64,000 nt of DNA, taken from Methanomassiliicoccaceae archaeon. GTDB taxonomy: Archaea > Thermoplasmatota > Thermoplasmata > Methanomassiliicoccales > Methanomethylophilaceae. The stretch spans positions 41,526 to 105,525 of the forward strand of contig PWHV01000008.1 of assembly GCA_003555025.1 (NCBI GenBank). The letters run 5' to 3'. Position 1 is the stretch's first letter. Each line of letters opens with the position of its first letter. The notes under the pieces were generated by a model. The model worked only from the letters and a program-made list of their open reading frames with translations, was not told where the DNA came from and did no database searches. Positions 1-8,564 of this stretch are shown here, piece by piece. Position numbers and translations under genes: made by a program.

Positions 1-801
1 GTCGTGCCTGACATCGCCCAGCAGCTCGGTCTCCGAGGCACCGGTGGCGAGGACGAACGGGTTCCTGTTCAGAGGTACGATGACTTTGCGGTTGGAGGTC
101 TTCTCCAGCTCACGGCGCTTCTCCAGCGACGCCTGGTCCAGGACGCGGATTCTGTCGCCGGCGCGCTCGAAGACCACCACCTCCTCCTTGCCCCGCTTGA
201 CGCGGGTGGTGGTGACCTTCTCCTTGCCCACCGGCGACTGCGGCAGAGCGCTCATCGCCGATTCCAGCATGCCGCCCAGAAGGTCGCCGAATGGGTTCTC
301 GCGGCGGTCGACGTCCATCTTGGAGCCTCCGCATGAGGGGCAGGTCCTTTCGCTCGGAGGCGAGACGCCGCCGCAGTCGCGGCAGCGGTAGCCGAGGCGC
401 TGTGCCACGTTGGGCGGGGCGTCCTCGACGTCGATGAGCTCCCCGGCGGCGGAGGCGCGCCTGGCCTTCTCGGCCTCGACCTCATCCTCGGCGCGCACCT
501 CCAGCATGGGGCGCTCATGGTTCTCCGGATTGTGCACTACCCGCAGCTCGTGACGCGGCGCCGGTAGGTGCAGCGCCAAGGCCTGGGCGATCATGGACTT
601 CCCGGTGCCGGGAGGGCCCACGAGGAGCAGGTGCCGCCTCTGCCTGGCGGCGAGGCGGGCGAGGTCGATGGCCTCGTCCTGGCCGATCACCCTTCCCAAG
701 GGGTCGGACGGTATGCTGACCTCAGCGGTGCTGCTGAGGTCGGCCACGCGCTCCCAGACGGTCAGCCCGTCGTCCTTCAGATCAGGTCTTCCTTGGTCCA
801 T
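1..801 (-). CDS. lonB: Archaeal membrane-type Lon protease LonB, N-terminal part (cut by window edge)
   Basis: ATP-dependent AAA+ Ser-Lys protease that in archaea is anchored in the membrane and degrades misfolded and regulatory proteins. Only the first 267 codons lie in the window; the frame is open to base 1. About 25 codons in comes [12 protein letters not shown], then a Walker A P-loop (GPPGTGKS). After that comes an insertion holding a four-Cys zinc-ribbon-like motif (C-R-D-C and C-P-S-C), typical of LonB versions in this group. Walker B, the membrane segments and the catalytic Ser/Lys would lie outside. The ATG at 801 overlaps the end of dnaG by 25 nt in another frame and follows a GGAG; no in-frame start lies further upstream, so translational coupling to dnaG is likely. 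Family call is firm, the exact start less so. Confidence 0.88.
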   Translation of the reverse strand, partial: MDQGRPDLKDDGLTVWERVADLSSTAEVSIPSDPLGRVIGQDEAIDLARLAARQRRHLLLVGPPGTGKSMIAQALALHLPAPRHELRVVHNPENHERPMLEVRAEDEVEAEKARRASAAGELIDVEDAPPNVAQRLGYRCRDCGGVSPPSERTCPSCGGSKMDVDRRENPFGDLLGGMLESAMSALPQSPVGKEKVTTTRVKRGKEEVVVFERAGDRIRVLDQASLEKRRELEKTSNRKVIVPLNRNPFVLATGASETELLGDVRHD

Positions 802-2207
802 ATCTCCACGCCGCTGGGCTGTTTGGTGACGCTGCCCATCTTGGCGCCCACCACCACCGGTATGTTCTTCTCGGCGACGATGTCGAGTATCCGCTGCGAT
901 ATCACGCCGTCGAACACTATGGCATCCAGCTGCTCGTCGGTCTTCTTGAGGGTGTCCACCAGCTCCTTGACGGTGGTCTCGTGCTTGACCTCTCCGCCGA
1001 CGATGAGCTTGGCGTTGTGGCTGGTGCTCATCTCGTTGATCATGTCGCGGAAGGCGATCTGCTGCTCGTTGAGGCTCTTGTCCGCCTTGGCGGGGCGCTC
1101 CTCCCTTTTCTCCCGCGGCTCCTTCTTCTTGTAACGCTCGGCGGCCTCGGTGTCGAAGCGGGGCTCTTTGCGCTTGGAGCGCTCCTCCTTGCCGTTCTTG
1201 TCGTCCTTGGCGGCCTTGTCGTCCTTGGCGGCCTTGTCGTCCTTGCCGGCCTTGTCGTCCTTGGCGGCCTTGCCGTTCTTGTCGTCCTTACCGTTGGACG
1301 GCTTCTCCTCCTTCGCCTTGCGGGAGGGTTTCTCATCATCGGCGCGCTCCTCGCGCTTTTTGCCGTTGACGTCGGCGAGGCCGTACATCTCGATGTACTG
1401 CTCGGCGGGTATCTTGTTGCGCAGCGCCTTGGTTATCTGCTTCTGCGTTAGCTCCTCGACCTCCAACGGCCGCGGCGCGCGGGCCACGAAGTCCATCTCC
1501 GCCACCTGGAACAGCTCGCGGAGGATCAGCTCGCCGCCGCGGTCGCCGTCCACGAAAGCGGTGATTATGCGTTCCTTGGAGAGATCCATCACCGTCTTGG
1601 GGATGTTGGTCCCCTCCACGGCGATGGCGTTCTTTATCCCGGAGCGGAGAAGGTTGAGGACGTCGGAACGGCCCTCGACCACGATTATGGCGTCGGATTC
1701 CTTGACGTTCGGTCCTGCGGGCAGGCGCTCCTTTCCGTAATGGACGATCTCCTCCATCTGCACGCTCTGCCTGACGCTGTCGGTGAGGTCGACTCCGCTC
1801 TGGTTGGACTGCGTCATCAGATCGTTGAGCAGCTCCTTGGCGCGGTCGATTATCTTCTCGCGCTTGGTGATGCGCACGTCCTCGATGGACAGGACCTTTA
1901 TCCCCGCCTTGCAGGGCCCGACTCGGTCGATGGTCTCCAACGCCGAAGCGAGGATGACGGTCTCCACCTGGTCTAGGCTGGAGGGGATATGCACAATGCC
2001 CTCGGACTTCCCGCCCTTGGAGGTAATCTCCACCTCGATGCGGCCTATGCGGCCGGACTTCTGCAGGTCGCGCAGATCGAGTTCGTCACCTAGCAGCCCC
2101 TCGGTCTGGCCGAAGATGGCGCCCACCACATCAGGCTTCTCGACGATTCCGTCGGCGTTGATGCGGGCCTTTACCATGTATTTAGTAGTACTGGGATCGA
2201 TGTTCAT
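777..2207 (-). CDS. dnaG: Archaeal DnaG-type TOPRIM protein
   Basis: Archaeal DnaG homologue; in other archaea it associates with the exosome as an RNA-binding subunit and shows primase activity in vitro. The 476-aa protein opens with the conserved archaeal N-terminal domain (MVKARI... [21 protein letters not shown], residues 11-45). The TOPRIM domain spans about 171-250, with the catalytic Glu in VVEGRSD (E178) and the DGD metal-binding motif at 220-222. A 90-residue Lys/Asp-rich low-complexity linker (about 283-375) with short tandem repeats separates TOPRIM from a conserved C-terminal domain (about 380-476). It is transcribed with lonB just downstream. The linker is longer and more repetitive than I would expect for the family. 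Confidence 0.95.
   Translation of the reverse strand: MNIDPSTTKYMVKARINADGIVEKPDVVGAIFGQTEGLLGDELDLRDLQKSGRIGRIEVEITSKGGKSEGIVHIPSSLDQVETVILASALETIDRVGPCKAGIKVLSIEDVRITKREKIIDRAKELLNDLMTQSNQSGVDLTDSVRQSVQMEEIVHYGKERLPAGPNVKESDAIIVVEGRSDVLNLLRSGIKNAIAVEGTNIPKTVMDLSKERIITAFVDGDRGGELILRELFQVAEMDFVARAPRPLEVEELTQKQITKALRNKIPAEQYIEMYGLADVNGKKREERADDEKPSRKAKEEKPSNGKDDKNGKAAKDDKAGKDDKAAKDDKAAKDDKNGKEERSKRKEPRFDTEAAERYKKKEPREKREERPAKADKSLNEQQIAFRDMINEMSTSHNAKLIVGGEVKHETTVKELVDTLKKTDEQLDAIVFDGVISQRILDIVAEKNIPVVVGAKMGSVTKQPSGVEIWTKEDLI
1188..1289 (-). repeat. 18-bp tandem repeat encoding K-D-D-K-A-A units in the dnaG linker
   Basis: The linker of the DnaG homologue (residues 307-340) is built from near-identical six-codon units [12 protein letters not shown] and KDDKNG. 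At the DNA level this is an 18-bp tandem array, read on the plus strand as repeated ttggcggccttgtcgtcc. Such an array can change length by slippage. Coding frame is kept. Confidence 0.85.
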
Positions 2208-2517
2208 CGCTCACACCTTCCTGGTGTCGGGAAAATGCCGTCTGCGATCCACCAATTGCAGGATAGCGGAGGCCGCCTGCCCCTCGTCTAGCCCTCTTGC
2301 GTCTGCCCCGCGAGGCCATCGCGGCCGCCGTAGGTCATCCAGTTCTCAATATATCTGATGGTCAGATGATAGTGATCTATTGATTAGTGAACCGGGTCTG
2401 TCACTCCCGTTGTTAAGCCGATTGTGGATTTCAGTTATATAACTTTTGTTGAAATGCATGCTGTACTGCTTTAAATGCCCGGTCCTGCACTGGCCTACCA
2501 TGATGCCGGTAGTTCTT
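2208..2517. promoter_or_regulatory. Intergenic region upstream of dnaG; promoter candidates only
   Basis: A 310-nt gap between the end of the YhaN-like gene and the start of dnaG. On the minus strand AT-rich TATA-like elements occur at about 2432-2442 (gttatataac, itself a palindrome) and about 2347-2354 (atatatt). A TTTAAA sits at about 2471-2476. Any of these could serve dnaG, which would then have a long leader. I see no tRNA or convincing gene here. A 43-codon open frame on the minus strand (2211-2345) ends 3 nt before the dnaG ATG but has no ATG, GTG or TTG start. Confidence 0.4.
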
Positions 2518-5454
2518 TCAAAGGACGGTCTCCTCGCCGCCGACGAGGACCTTGCCGCCGGCGATCCTCATATGCTCCGCTCCCGCCTCTATCCTGCGGA
2601 ACACATCGGCGACGGCGGCGTCGCAGGTGAAGAACAGCACCTGCTGCTCCGCGGCTACAGCGGCGATGGCCTTGGCGGCCCCCTCGCGTCGGGAGGGGTC
2701 GAAACGCACCAGCACGTCATCGAGTATCATCGGCAGCGGCTCGGGAGCGCCCATGGCCCTCGCCAGCGCCAATCGCAACGAGAGCTGCACCTGGTCCCCC
2801 AGGCCGCTGGACCACATATCCTCCTCCTTGCGTGCATGGCGGTCATGGACCACGATGCCGCCCTCGCCCGCCGCTATGAGGTCCAGTTCCTTGCCGGTCA
2901 TCAGACGCAGGTAGCCCTCCGCCTTCTTCACCACCTCCGGCTGCTTGTCCCTCTCGAACTCGTCGCAGGCCTTGCGCAGGACGCCGTCGGCCAACTTCAA
3001 TGTGGCCCATCGACGGATGAGGGCCTCCATGTTGGCCTCCGCATCGGCGAGCTCCTCCCTGGCCCTGGCGAGACGGTCGTCCACCTTGAGGCCCTCTATC
3101 TCCCCCTCCGTCCTGCCGAGCTCCGCCTGCGTTCCGTCCCTCTCACGCTCCAGCTCGTCCCGTTGTTGCTGGAGGGCGGCCGCCCGCTGCTCGGCCTCGC
3201 TACGGTCCATCCGCACCATGGCCTCCACCATCCGTTCGAACGACTCGGGGTTCCCGGCGGTCGATGTGAGGGAGCGGCGCAGCACGGCCTCCTCCTCCCG
3301 CGCCGCCTTCAGCTCTCTGCTGCGCTCAGCCATGGATATGAATTCCTCCTCGCCGCCATAGGGCGACAGCAACGCGTCCATCTCCTCGGCGGCCCTCGTC
3401 TCCTCGGCCTCGGCGGCGCGGTCGGCGTCCTCCATCTGGGCGATGCGCTCGCGGTGGCCGTCGGCCCGCTGCTTCGAGCTCTCGGCGCGTTCCAGCTCGT
3501 CCTCCAGGCGATGGACGGTCTGCACCGTGTCGCCGCTGTCCCTGCTTAGCTCGCGGGCGACGGCGGCGACTTCCTCCTCGTATTCGGCGACGGCGGCCTT
3601 CTTGGCCTCCAGCCTCCCGCGGGCCTCGTCGATGTCGTCCTTGAGGGAGCGGACCTTCTCGATGACGCTGACGTTCAGCGGCACCAGCTCCGGTTCCTCG
3701 TAATGTGGCCAATTCGCCCCCCTCAGGGCGTCCTCCCATGTCTCCTGCGCCTCGCCCTTCTGCACCTCCAGGGCCTCCAGCCGCTCCCGCAGGCCCGCCA
3801 GCCGCTGCCTTTTGGCGGCGGCATCCTCGGACAGTTCCTCATGGCGGCGTAGGAGGCTCTGGGCCTCGCTGTACCCCCGGATGCGCTGGTCGATGCCCTC
3901 CCTCCAGGCGTCCAGGCCATCGCGGTCGGCGGGAACGCCCTCAGGGAGCAGGGCGCAGAGCGAGGCCACGGCCTGGTCTATCGCCCGGGACCTCTCCTCG
4001 CTTCTGCGCGAGCGCTCCCTGCGACTCCAGAGGCCGTATCCGAACAGGACGGCCGCGCCGGCGGCGCCGCCTAAGCCCAGTAGCGTCTCGCCGCTCAACG
4101 CCCCCGCGGCCGCCAGCACCGCCATCAGGGCCGCCGCCGCAACGGCGGGCGGCGACCTGTCCGGCGGCAGGGGCCGCTGCTCAGCCCTCTCCACGCCGCG
4201 CTGCAGCGCCTCGGCCTCTCTCAGCCTTCCCTTCTCCTCCTGAGGGTCGGGCGGCAGGGAGGGTGGGTCCCCGGGGCCCTCTGTGGCCTGGGACTCGGCG
4301 TCGACGATCTGCAGCCTCAGCGCTGAGATGCCTTCATCGATGTCGCTCAGGACGCGGTCGGCCCGCTTGCCCTTCTCCATGAACGAGATGGACACGTCCG
4401 CCTCCATTATGCGATCCTCGTCCCAGTCCAGCCTCCCTGACTCCTTGCGCCGCTCCCGCTCCTTCCGCTCCACTGTCTCTGTGAGCAGGGGAATCTCCTT
4501 GAGGCCGTCGCGGTAGATGGACAGGTTGGCGGCGAGGCGGCGCAGCTCCTCGGCGCGGGACAGCAGCCCCTCGTCGACGCTGACGCCCTCCAGCTCCCTC
4601 TCCAGTCTGCCGATGTCCCCGGCGAGGGTGCGGCGCTTCGACCGCAGCTCCTCCAGCTTGGACTTCAGCTCCTTTAGGCGCTCCTCCCCGCCCGCGGGGA
4701 ATCCTTCGGAATCCTGGAGTCGGACGATGGCCTCCTCACAATCCCGCAGCTTGACCCAGTTCTCCCGCTGCTCGTTGAGCTTGTTGAGCCAGAGAAGCTC
4801 CTTGTCGATGGTCGACATCTCCCCCTTCAGGGAATCCAAGTGCTCAGCGAGCCGCTCCCTCTCCGCCACCAGGGCATCGAACCCCTCCACCCTCTCCTCG
4901 AGGGCCCTGACCTCCTCCCTCTTCTCCTCGATGGTGTTGTACAGGACCTCCAGCGCCTTGTCGGACTTGGCGGATTTCCGCTTCCCCATCATCGCTTCGG
5001 TGGCGCTGCTCAGCGAGGAGAACGCTCCGGGAAGGTTCCTCGCCCCCGCGTCGCTGACGATGCGCCCCCTCATCCTCCCCAGCGCTCCGCTGCGGGACAG
5101 GTCGGCGAGGCCGATGGCGAACATGCTCTCGTACGTCTCTATGTCCATGCCGTGGAACAGGTCATGGGGGAGGGGCCCGCCGTCGCGGTCACGCAATTTA
5201 GCGCCCTCGCGCTCGATGACCTTGCGGGAGCCGTCCTCCATCTCCACCATCACCGAGCCGCGATGGTCCTTGTCGGGACGGGGATAGCGCTTCTTGTTGT
5301 AGCCGGCGGGGAAGAGGCCGGAGCGGATGAACTCCATCAGCGAGCTCTTGCCGCTCTCGTTGTCGCCCACCACCACCGATAGCCCGGGAGGGAACTCCGC
5401 CCGCAGGCCGTTGATGCCGGCGTAGCGCTCCGCCTCCACCGAGCGTATCCTCAT
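2518..5454 (-). CDS. YhaN-like AAA/SMC-type ATPase (Rad50/SbcC-related)
   Basis: Large P-loop ATPase of the SMC/Rad50 superfamily, probable partner of the adjacent nuclease in DNA end processing or repair. The N-terminal head has Walker A VGDNESGKSS (about 29-38). The C-terminal head has an ABC-signature-like SSGLGDQVQLSLRLALARA and Walker B LPMILDDVLVRFD. Between them lie long Glu/Arg/Lys-rich coiled coils. The apex of the coiled coil has no CxxC zinc hook. Instead two hydrophobic helices sit near residues 428-470 (ALMAVLAAAGAL and LLGLGGAAGAAVLFGYGL), as in bacterial YhaN proteins. This separates it from canonical archaeal Rad50. It overlaps the upstream nuclease gene by 4 nt (ATGA), so the two are co-translated. 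The call to the YhaN class is confident; the cellular role is inferred. Confidence 0.85.
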   Translation of the reverse strand: MRIRSVEAERYAGINGLRAEFPPGLSVVVGDNESGKSSLMEFIRSGLFPAGYNKKRYPRPDKDHRGSVMVEMEDGSRKVIEREGAKLRDRDGGPLPHDLFHGMDIETYESMFAIGLADLSRSGALGRMRGRIVSDAGARNLPGAFSSLSSATEAMMGKRKSAKSDKALEVLYNTIEEKREEVRALEERVEGFDALVAERERLAEHLDSLKGEMSTIDKELLWLNKLNEQRENWVKLRDCEEAIVRLQDSEGFPAGGEERLKELKSKLEELRSKRRTLAGDIGRLERELEGVSVDEGLLSRAEELRRLAANLSIYRDGLKEIPLLTETVERKERERRKESGRLDWDEDRIMEADVSISFMEKGKRADRVLSDIDEGISALRLQIVDAESQATEGPGDPPSLPPDPQEEKGRLREAEALQRGVERAEQRPLPPDRSPPAVAAAALMAVLAAAGALSGETLLGLGGAAGAAVLFGYGLWSRRERSRRSEERSRAIDQAVASLCALLPEGVPADRDGLDAWREGIDQRIRGYSEAQSLLRRHEELSEDAAAKRQRLAGLRERLEALEVQKGEAQETWEDALRGANWPHYEEPELVPLNVSVIEKVRSLKDDIDEARGRLEAKKAAVAEYEEEVAAVARELSRDSGDTVQTVHRLEDELERAESSKQRADGHRERIAQMEDADRAAEAEETRAAEEMDALLSPYGGEEEFISMAERSRELKAAREEEAVLRRSLTSTAGNPESFERMVEAMVRMDRSEAEQRAAALQQQRDELERERDGTQAELGRTEGEIEGLKVDDRLARAREELADAEANMEALIRRWATLKLADGVLRKACDEFERDKQPEVVKKAEGYLRLMTGKELDLIAAGEGGIVVHDRHARKEEDMWSSGLGDQVQLSLRLALARAMGAPEPLPMILDDVLVRFDPSRREGAAKAIAAVAAEQQVLFFTCDAAVADVFRRIEAGAEHMRIAGGKVLVGGEETVL

Positions 5455-6665
5455 TCATCCCCTCCCAGCAGCCTCTCGAACAGCTCGATGGCGGCGTCCT
5501 CGGAGAGCTGCGCGACCTCCAGGTCGCTTATGTTGCGGATCCATTCGCTGAACCGGCCCGCCCCCTCCGCCTCCTCGAGGAAGGAGCGCACACTCTCCGG
5601 CGCCGAGCCGCAGCCCTCGGCGTGCCTCAGCACCGTCGCTAGAAGGTCCTCGCCGCCGCGGCGCCTCTCGAGGTCGACGGGCGGCCTGCTGCTGACCTTG
5701 AAGCGGGCGAGCCGCGACCCGCGGCGGCGGCATATCTCCTCCGCCACGTCGGAGGCGACGCCCTCCTTCCTCAGATCCGTGTCCAGGTGGCCGCGGCCCA
5801 CGAACTCCACCACGCTGATCGTCTTGCCGTGATGGGAGGGCGTCTCGGCGGGGTCCAGGAGGTCCAACGTCTCCGTTCCGCCGATGTCCACCGTCAGCCT
5901 CTCCCAGCTGAAGGGCGCCAGGGGGCGGAACTCCATCGATGAGACCTCGCCCCCGTCCACCGTGACCAGGTAGCATCCCTTCTCCCCCGTCTCGTTGACA
6001 TGCCTTCCTTGGCTGTTGCCCGCGTAGGCCACGTGCGGCCTCTCGTTGAGCAATTGGCGCGCATGCACATGCCCTAGCGCCCAGTAGTGGAAACCGCGCG
6101 ACACCAGGTTGGCGAGGCTGGTCTGCGCGTACTCCCCGTGGCCGCTGGCGCCGATGTTGCAGTGCAGTACGGCGATGTCGAAGGCCTCCCCCTTCGGTCC
6201 CATGAGGAGGCTGAGGTCCTCGGCGGTCTCTCTGGTGGCGTAGCTCACTCCGCACACGTCGGCCGCCTTGCGGCCGTCCTTCATCACCGGGTGCGTCTCT
6301 GGCTCCGGGCCGAAACGCAGCACGTTCCCCGGCAGCGACACCGAGGAGGGCCACTCGTCGAGCGGGTCGTGGTTGCCGCAGGCGATGAACACAGGGATGC
6401 CGTGGTCGCCGGCGCGGGCCATGGCATCCCGGAAACGGAACTGGGCCCGGACGGAGCGACTCTCGTTGTCGAAGACGTCGCCGGCGACCACGATGAAGTC
6501 GGCGCCCTCCTCGACGGCGAGGTCCACCATCCGCTCCATGGCGACGAACGTCGCCTCCCTCATCTCGTCCCCCCAGGCGGGGTCCCGGCGCATCAGGCCC
6601 TGGAACTGGCTGTCCAGGTGCAGGTCGGCGCAATGCAGGAAGCGGAACGTGGCGTCGCCTTTCAT
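5451..6665 (-). CDS. YhaO/SbcD/Mre11-like metallophosphoesterase nuclease
   Basis: Calcineurin-like metallophosphoesterase of the SbcD/Mre11/YhaO class, expected to be a Mn-dependent nuclease partnering the downstream ATPase. All phosphoesterase motifs are visible: HCADLHLDS near residue 11, GDVFDN, GNHD, VLHCNIG and GHVHARQ. The 404-aa length and the C-terminal cap that follows the catalytic half fit YhaO. On the minus strand an archaeal TATA box (TTTTATATCC) lies about 25-34 nt upstream of the ATG, so the message is probably leaderless and this gene is first in a two-gene operon with the YhaN-like ATPase. Canonical archaeal mre11-rad50 operons usually also carry herA/nurA; these are absent here. 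Confidence 0.88.
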   Translation of the reverse strand: MKGDATFRFLHCADLHLDSQFQGLMRRDPAWGDEMREATFVAMERMVDLAVEEGADFIVVAGDVFDNESRSVRAQFRFRDAMARAGDHGIPVFIACGNHDPLDEWPSSVSLPGNVLRFGPEPETHPVMKDGRKAADVCGVSYATRETAEDLSLLMGPKGEAFDIAVLHCNIGASGHGEYAQTSLANLVSRGFHYWALGHVHARQLLNERPHVAYAGNSQGRHVNETGEKGCYLVTVDGGEVSSMEFRPLAPFSWERLTVDIGGTETLDLLDPAETPSHHGKTISVVEFVGRGHLDTDLRKEGVASDVAEEICRRRGSRLARFKVSSRPPVDLERRRGGEDLLATVLRHAEGCGSAPESVRSFLEEAEGAGRFSEWIRNISDLEVAQLSEDAAIELFERLLGGDE

Positions 6666-6689
6666 TATGAGTATAAGATAAAGAAAAAG

Positions 6690-6699
6690 GATATAAAAA
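6690..6699 (-). promoter_or_regulatory. TATA box of the yhaO-yhaN-like operon
   Basis: Minus-strand TTTTATATCC within an A/T-rich stretch (6668-6702). Its distance of about 25 nt to the ATG at 6665 fits a leaderless archaeal transcript. Confidence 0.6.
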
Positions 6700-6711
6700 C
6701 GGTTTGAATGG

Positions 6712-6924
6712 TCAGCCGAAGGTGCGCTCGCGGATGACCCTCTCCACGTCCACCTTGCCGGCGTGCCTTATGGGAACCACGACGGCGGCCACGGTGAAGA
6801 ATAGGCCCATGATGACCAGCATCTCCTCCTTGACAGCCCTCAGCTCCAGACCTTTCAGGACCTCGGTAGCCTCTCCGCTGGAGAAGTAGCCCTTGTCCAC
6901 CCCGTCAAGCTCCACCAAAGACAT
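6712..6924 (-). pseudogene. Deletion chimera: N-terminus of an ABC exporter ATPase joined to the C-terminus of its permease
   Basis: The 70-aa frame looks like two ends of a MacB/LolD-type exporter spliced together. Residues 1-40 (VELDGVDKGYFSSGEATEVL through EEMLVIMG) match the start of an ATPase right up to the position where Walker A (PSGSGKS) should follow. From residue 41 on it instead reads as a hydrophobic helix and a tail (LFFTVAAVVVPIRHAGKVDV) like the C-terminus of an FtsX/MacB-type permease. Walker A, Walker B and the signature are all missing, so it cannot be an ATPase. The simplest reading is one internal in-frame deletion that removed most of an ATPase-permease gene pair. The frame is still intact, so a small membrane peptide could be made. 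Assignment rests on motif recognition only. Confidence 0.6.
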
Positions 6925-6968
6925 CTTCGGCCAGCCTTTCAGGAGTACAAGATGCTCGGTGGTTCATT

Positions 6969-7280
6969 TCAATTTCCAATGTTCCGATCACCGCGGGCGA
7001 AGAAGGCCAGGGCTACCGAGCCCACCGCCGGCACCACCAGCAGCCCCACGAGGGCGACGGCGCTGTTGTCCAGCACCTCGCCGGTGAAACCCAAGGCGAT
7101 GATGAGGAACGCCATCAGGGTCATGCCCACGCCCACGGTCCTCGCCAGGCCCTGGGAGTCCTCGCGGTTCTCATTGTTGGGGCCGGCGATGATGTCCAGC
7201 GCCTTGCCCGTCCAGATGGAGAGGCCGATGAGCAGCATGGAGAACCCCAGGACGATGGCGAGTATGGCGGTGATGTTCAT
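6969..7280 (-). CDS. Small three-helix membrane protein (DUF3784-like)
   Basis: 103-aa hydrophobic protein with three predicted membrane helices: residues about 4-24, 50-66 and 73-95. A polar loop (AGPNNENREDSQG) lies between helices 1 and 2. It resembles the small DUF3784-type membrane proteins, but I cannot assign a function. It precedes the ABC-exporter remnant on the same strand, with 44 nt between them, and may once have belonged with it. Confidence 0.6.
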   Translation of the reverse strand: MNITAILAIVLGFSMLLIGLSIWTGKALDIIAGPNNENREDSQGLARTVGVGMTLMAFLIIALGFTGEVLDNSAVALVGLLVVPAVGSVALAFFARGDRNIGN

Positions 7281-7345
7281 ATTTGCCCTCCGCGGTACTG
7301 GACCGGTCTGGATTCCTTATGCGGAAACCAATAGAAATACATTGC

Positions 7346-8464
7346 TCACCAGTCCCCGTAGCGGCCATGGTCCTCGGCCGCCCTCACCAGGGCCAGTATG
7401 TTCCCCGGCGGCGAATAGGGCGGCACCTCGCAGCTCGTTCCCAGTATGAACCCCTTGGGGCTGTCCCTTCCGTCGACGATCTGCCGCGCCGCCTCGTCGT
7501 AGATCGCCTTGGGGTTGGGCATGGTGAACCGCTTGGTGTCCACCGACGGCATGATCGTCGCCTTGTCCCCGAACATGGCCTTCATCTCCTCGGCGGGATA
7601 GACCTCCCGCCCCTTGTAGCCCACGTGGACGATGGTCAGCGGCGAATAGATTATGCGGTTTTCGAAGAGGTGGAGGTCGGCGTCGTGGTTGCCGCAGAAG
7701 TGATAGAATACCTGGGGGCCGGCGCCGCGGGTGAAGGCCTGTCTAACGAGGTACTCCAGATTGTCGGCGGACACCTTCTCTATGGTCTCGGGGGGCATAA
7801 TGTCGCTGTTGGCGAGCACCGAGCCGGTGGTGAGCAGGGCCATGCCGTAGGTCTTGGCCATCGCCTCGGCGCCGGCGACGGCGGTGTCGGTGTACTTGCG
7901 CACCAGCTTGAGAGCGAGGTCGAGGTCGGTGAGGGTCCACATCAGGAACTCCTCTATGCCTGCCAGACCGGCCGCCGACCCCTCGGGCTCGGGGCAGGGT
8001 GAGATGGGGACGAACATCTCCGGCAGCTTCTCCTTGATGTAATCGTAGGCGCCGCTGAGCTGCCTGAAGGTGAACATGTCCTTGATTCCTTCAGCATCGG
8101 GGACCTCGAGGTTGTCGACGTCCTCGGGGCCGTGCACCACGGGGCCCTCCGGCACCGGCGGGGTGAGGTCCATGAACTTGAGCTTGGTGCCCAGCTCTGA
8201 CATCCACGGGTGGGCGAAGTAGTACTTGGTGACCGGCAGAAGGTCGTAGAGCTGCTGCACATAGGCCAGGCAATGCGCCCCCAGCTTCGGCCTCTCGTAG
8301 AAGTCCCGTATGCTGTGACCGCAGGCCACGGTGGAGTGGGAGAGCATCATGGGGTCCACCGGCACGTGGTCCGCCTCCCCGCCCAGCACGGCGGCGGCGT
8401 ACCGCCTTCTGGCGTTCGCCTGCCAATCCTTGTCGGTCGGCGGGAAGAGCTCGGAGACGTCCAT
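7346..8464 (-). CDS. Uroporphyrinogen decarboxylase-family methyltransferase (MtaA/MtbA-like)
   Basis: 372-aa member of the UROD/MtaA superfamily, whose methanogen members move methyl groups between corrinoid proteins and coenzyme M or related thiols. The zinc-site signature His-x-Cys is visible in VFYHFCGNHD, and a further Cys lies in GTSCEVPPYSPPGN near the C-terminus, as in MtaA/MtbA. The N-terminal half carries the conserved HVPVDPMM segment. A minus-strand TATA-like CTATTTAG lies about 26-34 nt upstream of the ATG (8464), so it is probably leaderless. No corrinoid protein or substrate-specific MtxB gene lies beside it, so the methyl donor cannot be named. The divergent neighbour is a corrinoid-biosynthesis gene, which fits a corrinoid-linked role. 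Confidence 0.8.
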   Translation of the reverse strand: MDVSELFPPTDKDWQANARRRYAAAVLGGEADHVPVDPMMLSHSTVACGHSIRDFYERPKLGAHCLAYVQQLYDLLPVTKYYFAHPWMSELGTKLKFMDLTPPVPEGPVVHGPEDVDNLEVPDAEGIKDMFTFRQLSGAYDYIKEKLPEMFVPISPCPEPEGSAAGLAGIEEFLMWTLTDLDLALKLVRKYTDTAVAGAEAMAKTYGMALLTTGSVLANSDIMPPETIEKVSADNLEYLVRQAFTRGAGPQVFYHFCGNHDADLHLFENRIIYSPLTIVHVGYKGREVYPAEEMKAMFGDKATIMPSVDTKRFTMPNPKAIYDEAARQIVDGRDSPKGFILGTSCEVPPYSPPGNILALVRAAEDHGRYGDW

Positions 8465-8564
8465 GGACAGGCAATGTCGGTGGCGCTAAATAGATTTGTC
8501 CGGGAAAGGTTCTTTATCCGCGTTCAGCATTGGTGTTGGATAATACATCCATCCGAGGTATGTC
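8465..8564. promoter_or_regulatory. Divergent promoter region between the UROD-family gene and cobQ
   Basis: 100 nt shared by two divergent genes. Minus strand: CTATTTAG at about 8490-8497. Plus strand: ggataatac at about 8537-8545, some 20-25 nt before the cobQ ATG, and a second TTTATCC at about 8513-8519. Both genes look leaderless or nearly so. Confidence 0.5.

Noticed and set aside
2211..2345. 43-codon minus-strand open frame just upstream of dnaG
   Set aside because: It has no ATG, GTG or TTG start, a stop closes it upstream, and codon use is not like the neighbours. It could be the tail of a broken gene, but I cannot support that.
2518..6665. Canonical archaeal Rad50-Mre11 operon
   Set aside because: There is no CxxC zinc hook, two hydrophobic helices occupy the middle of the coiled coil, and herA/nurA are missing; YhaN/YhaO fits better.
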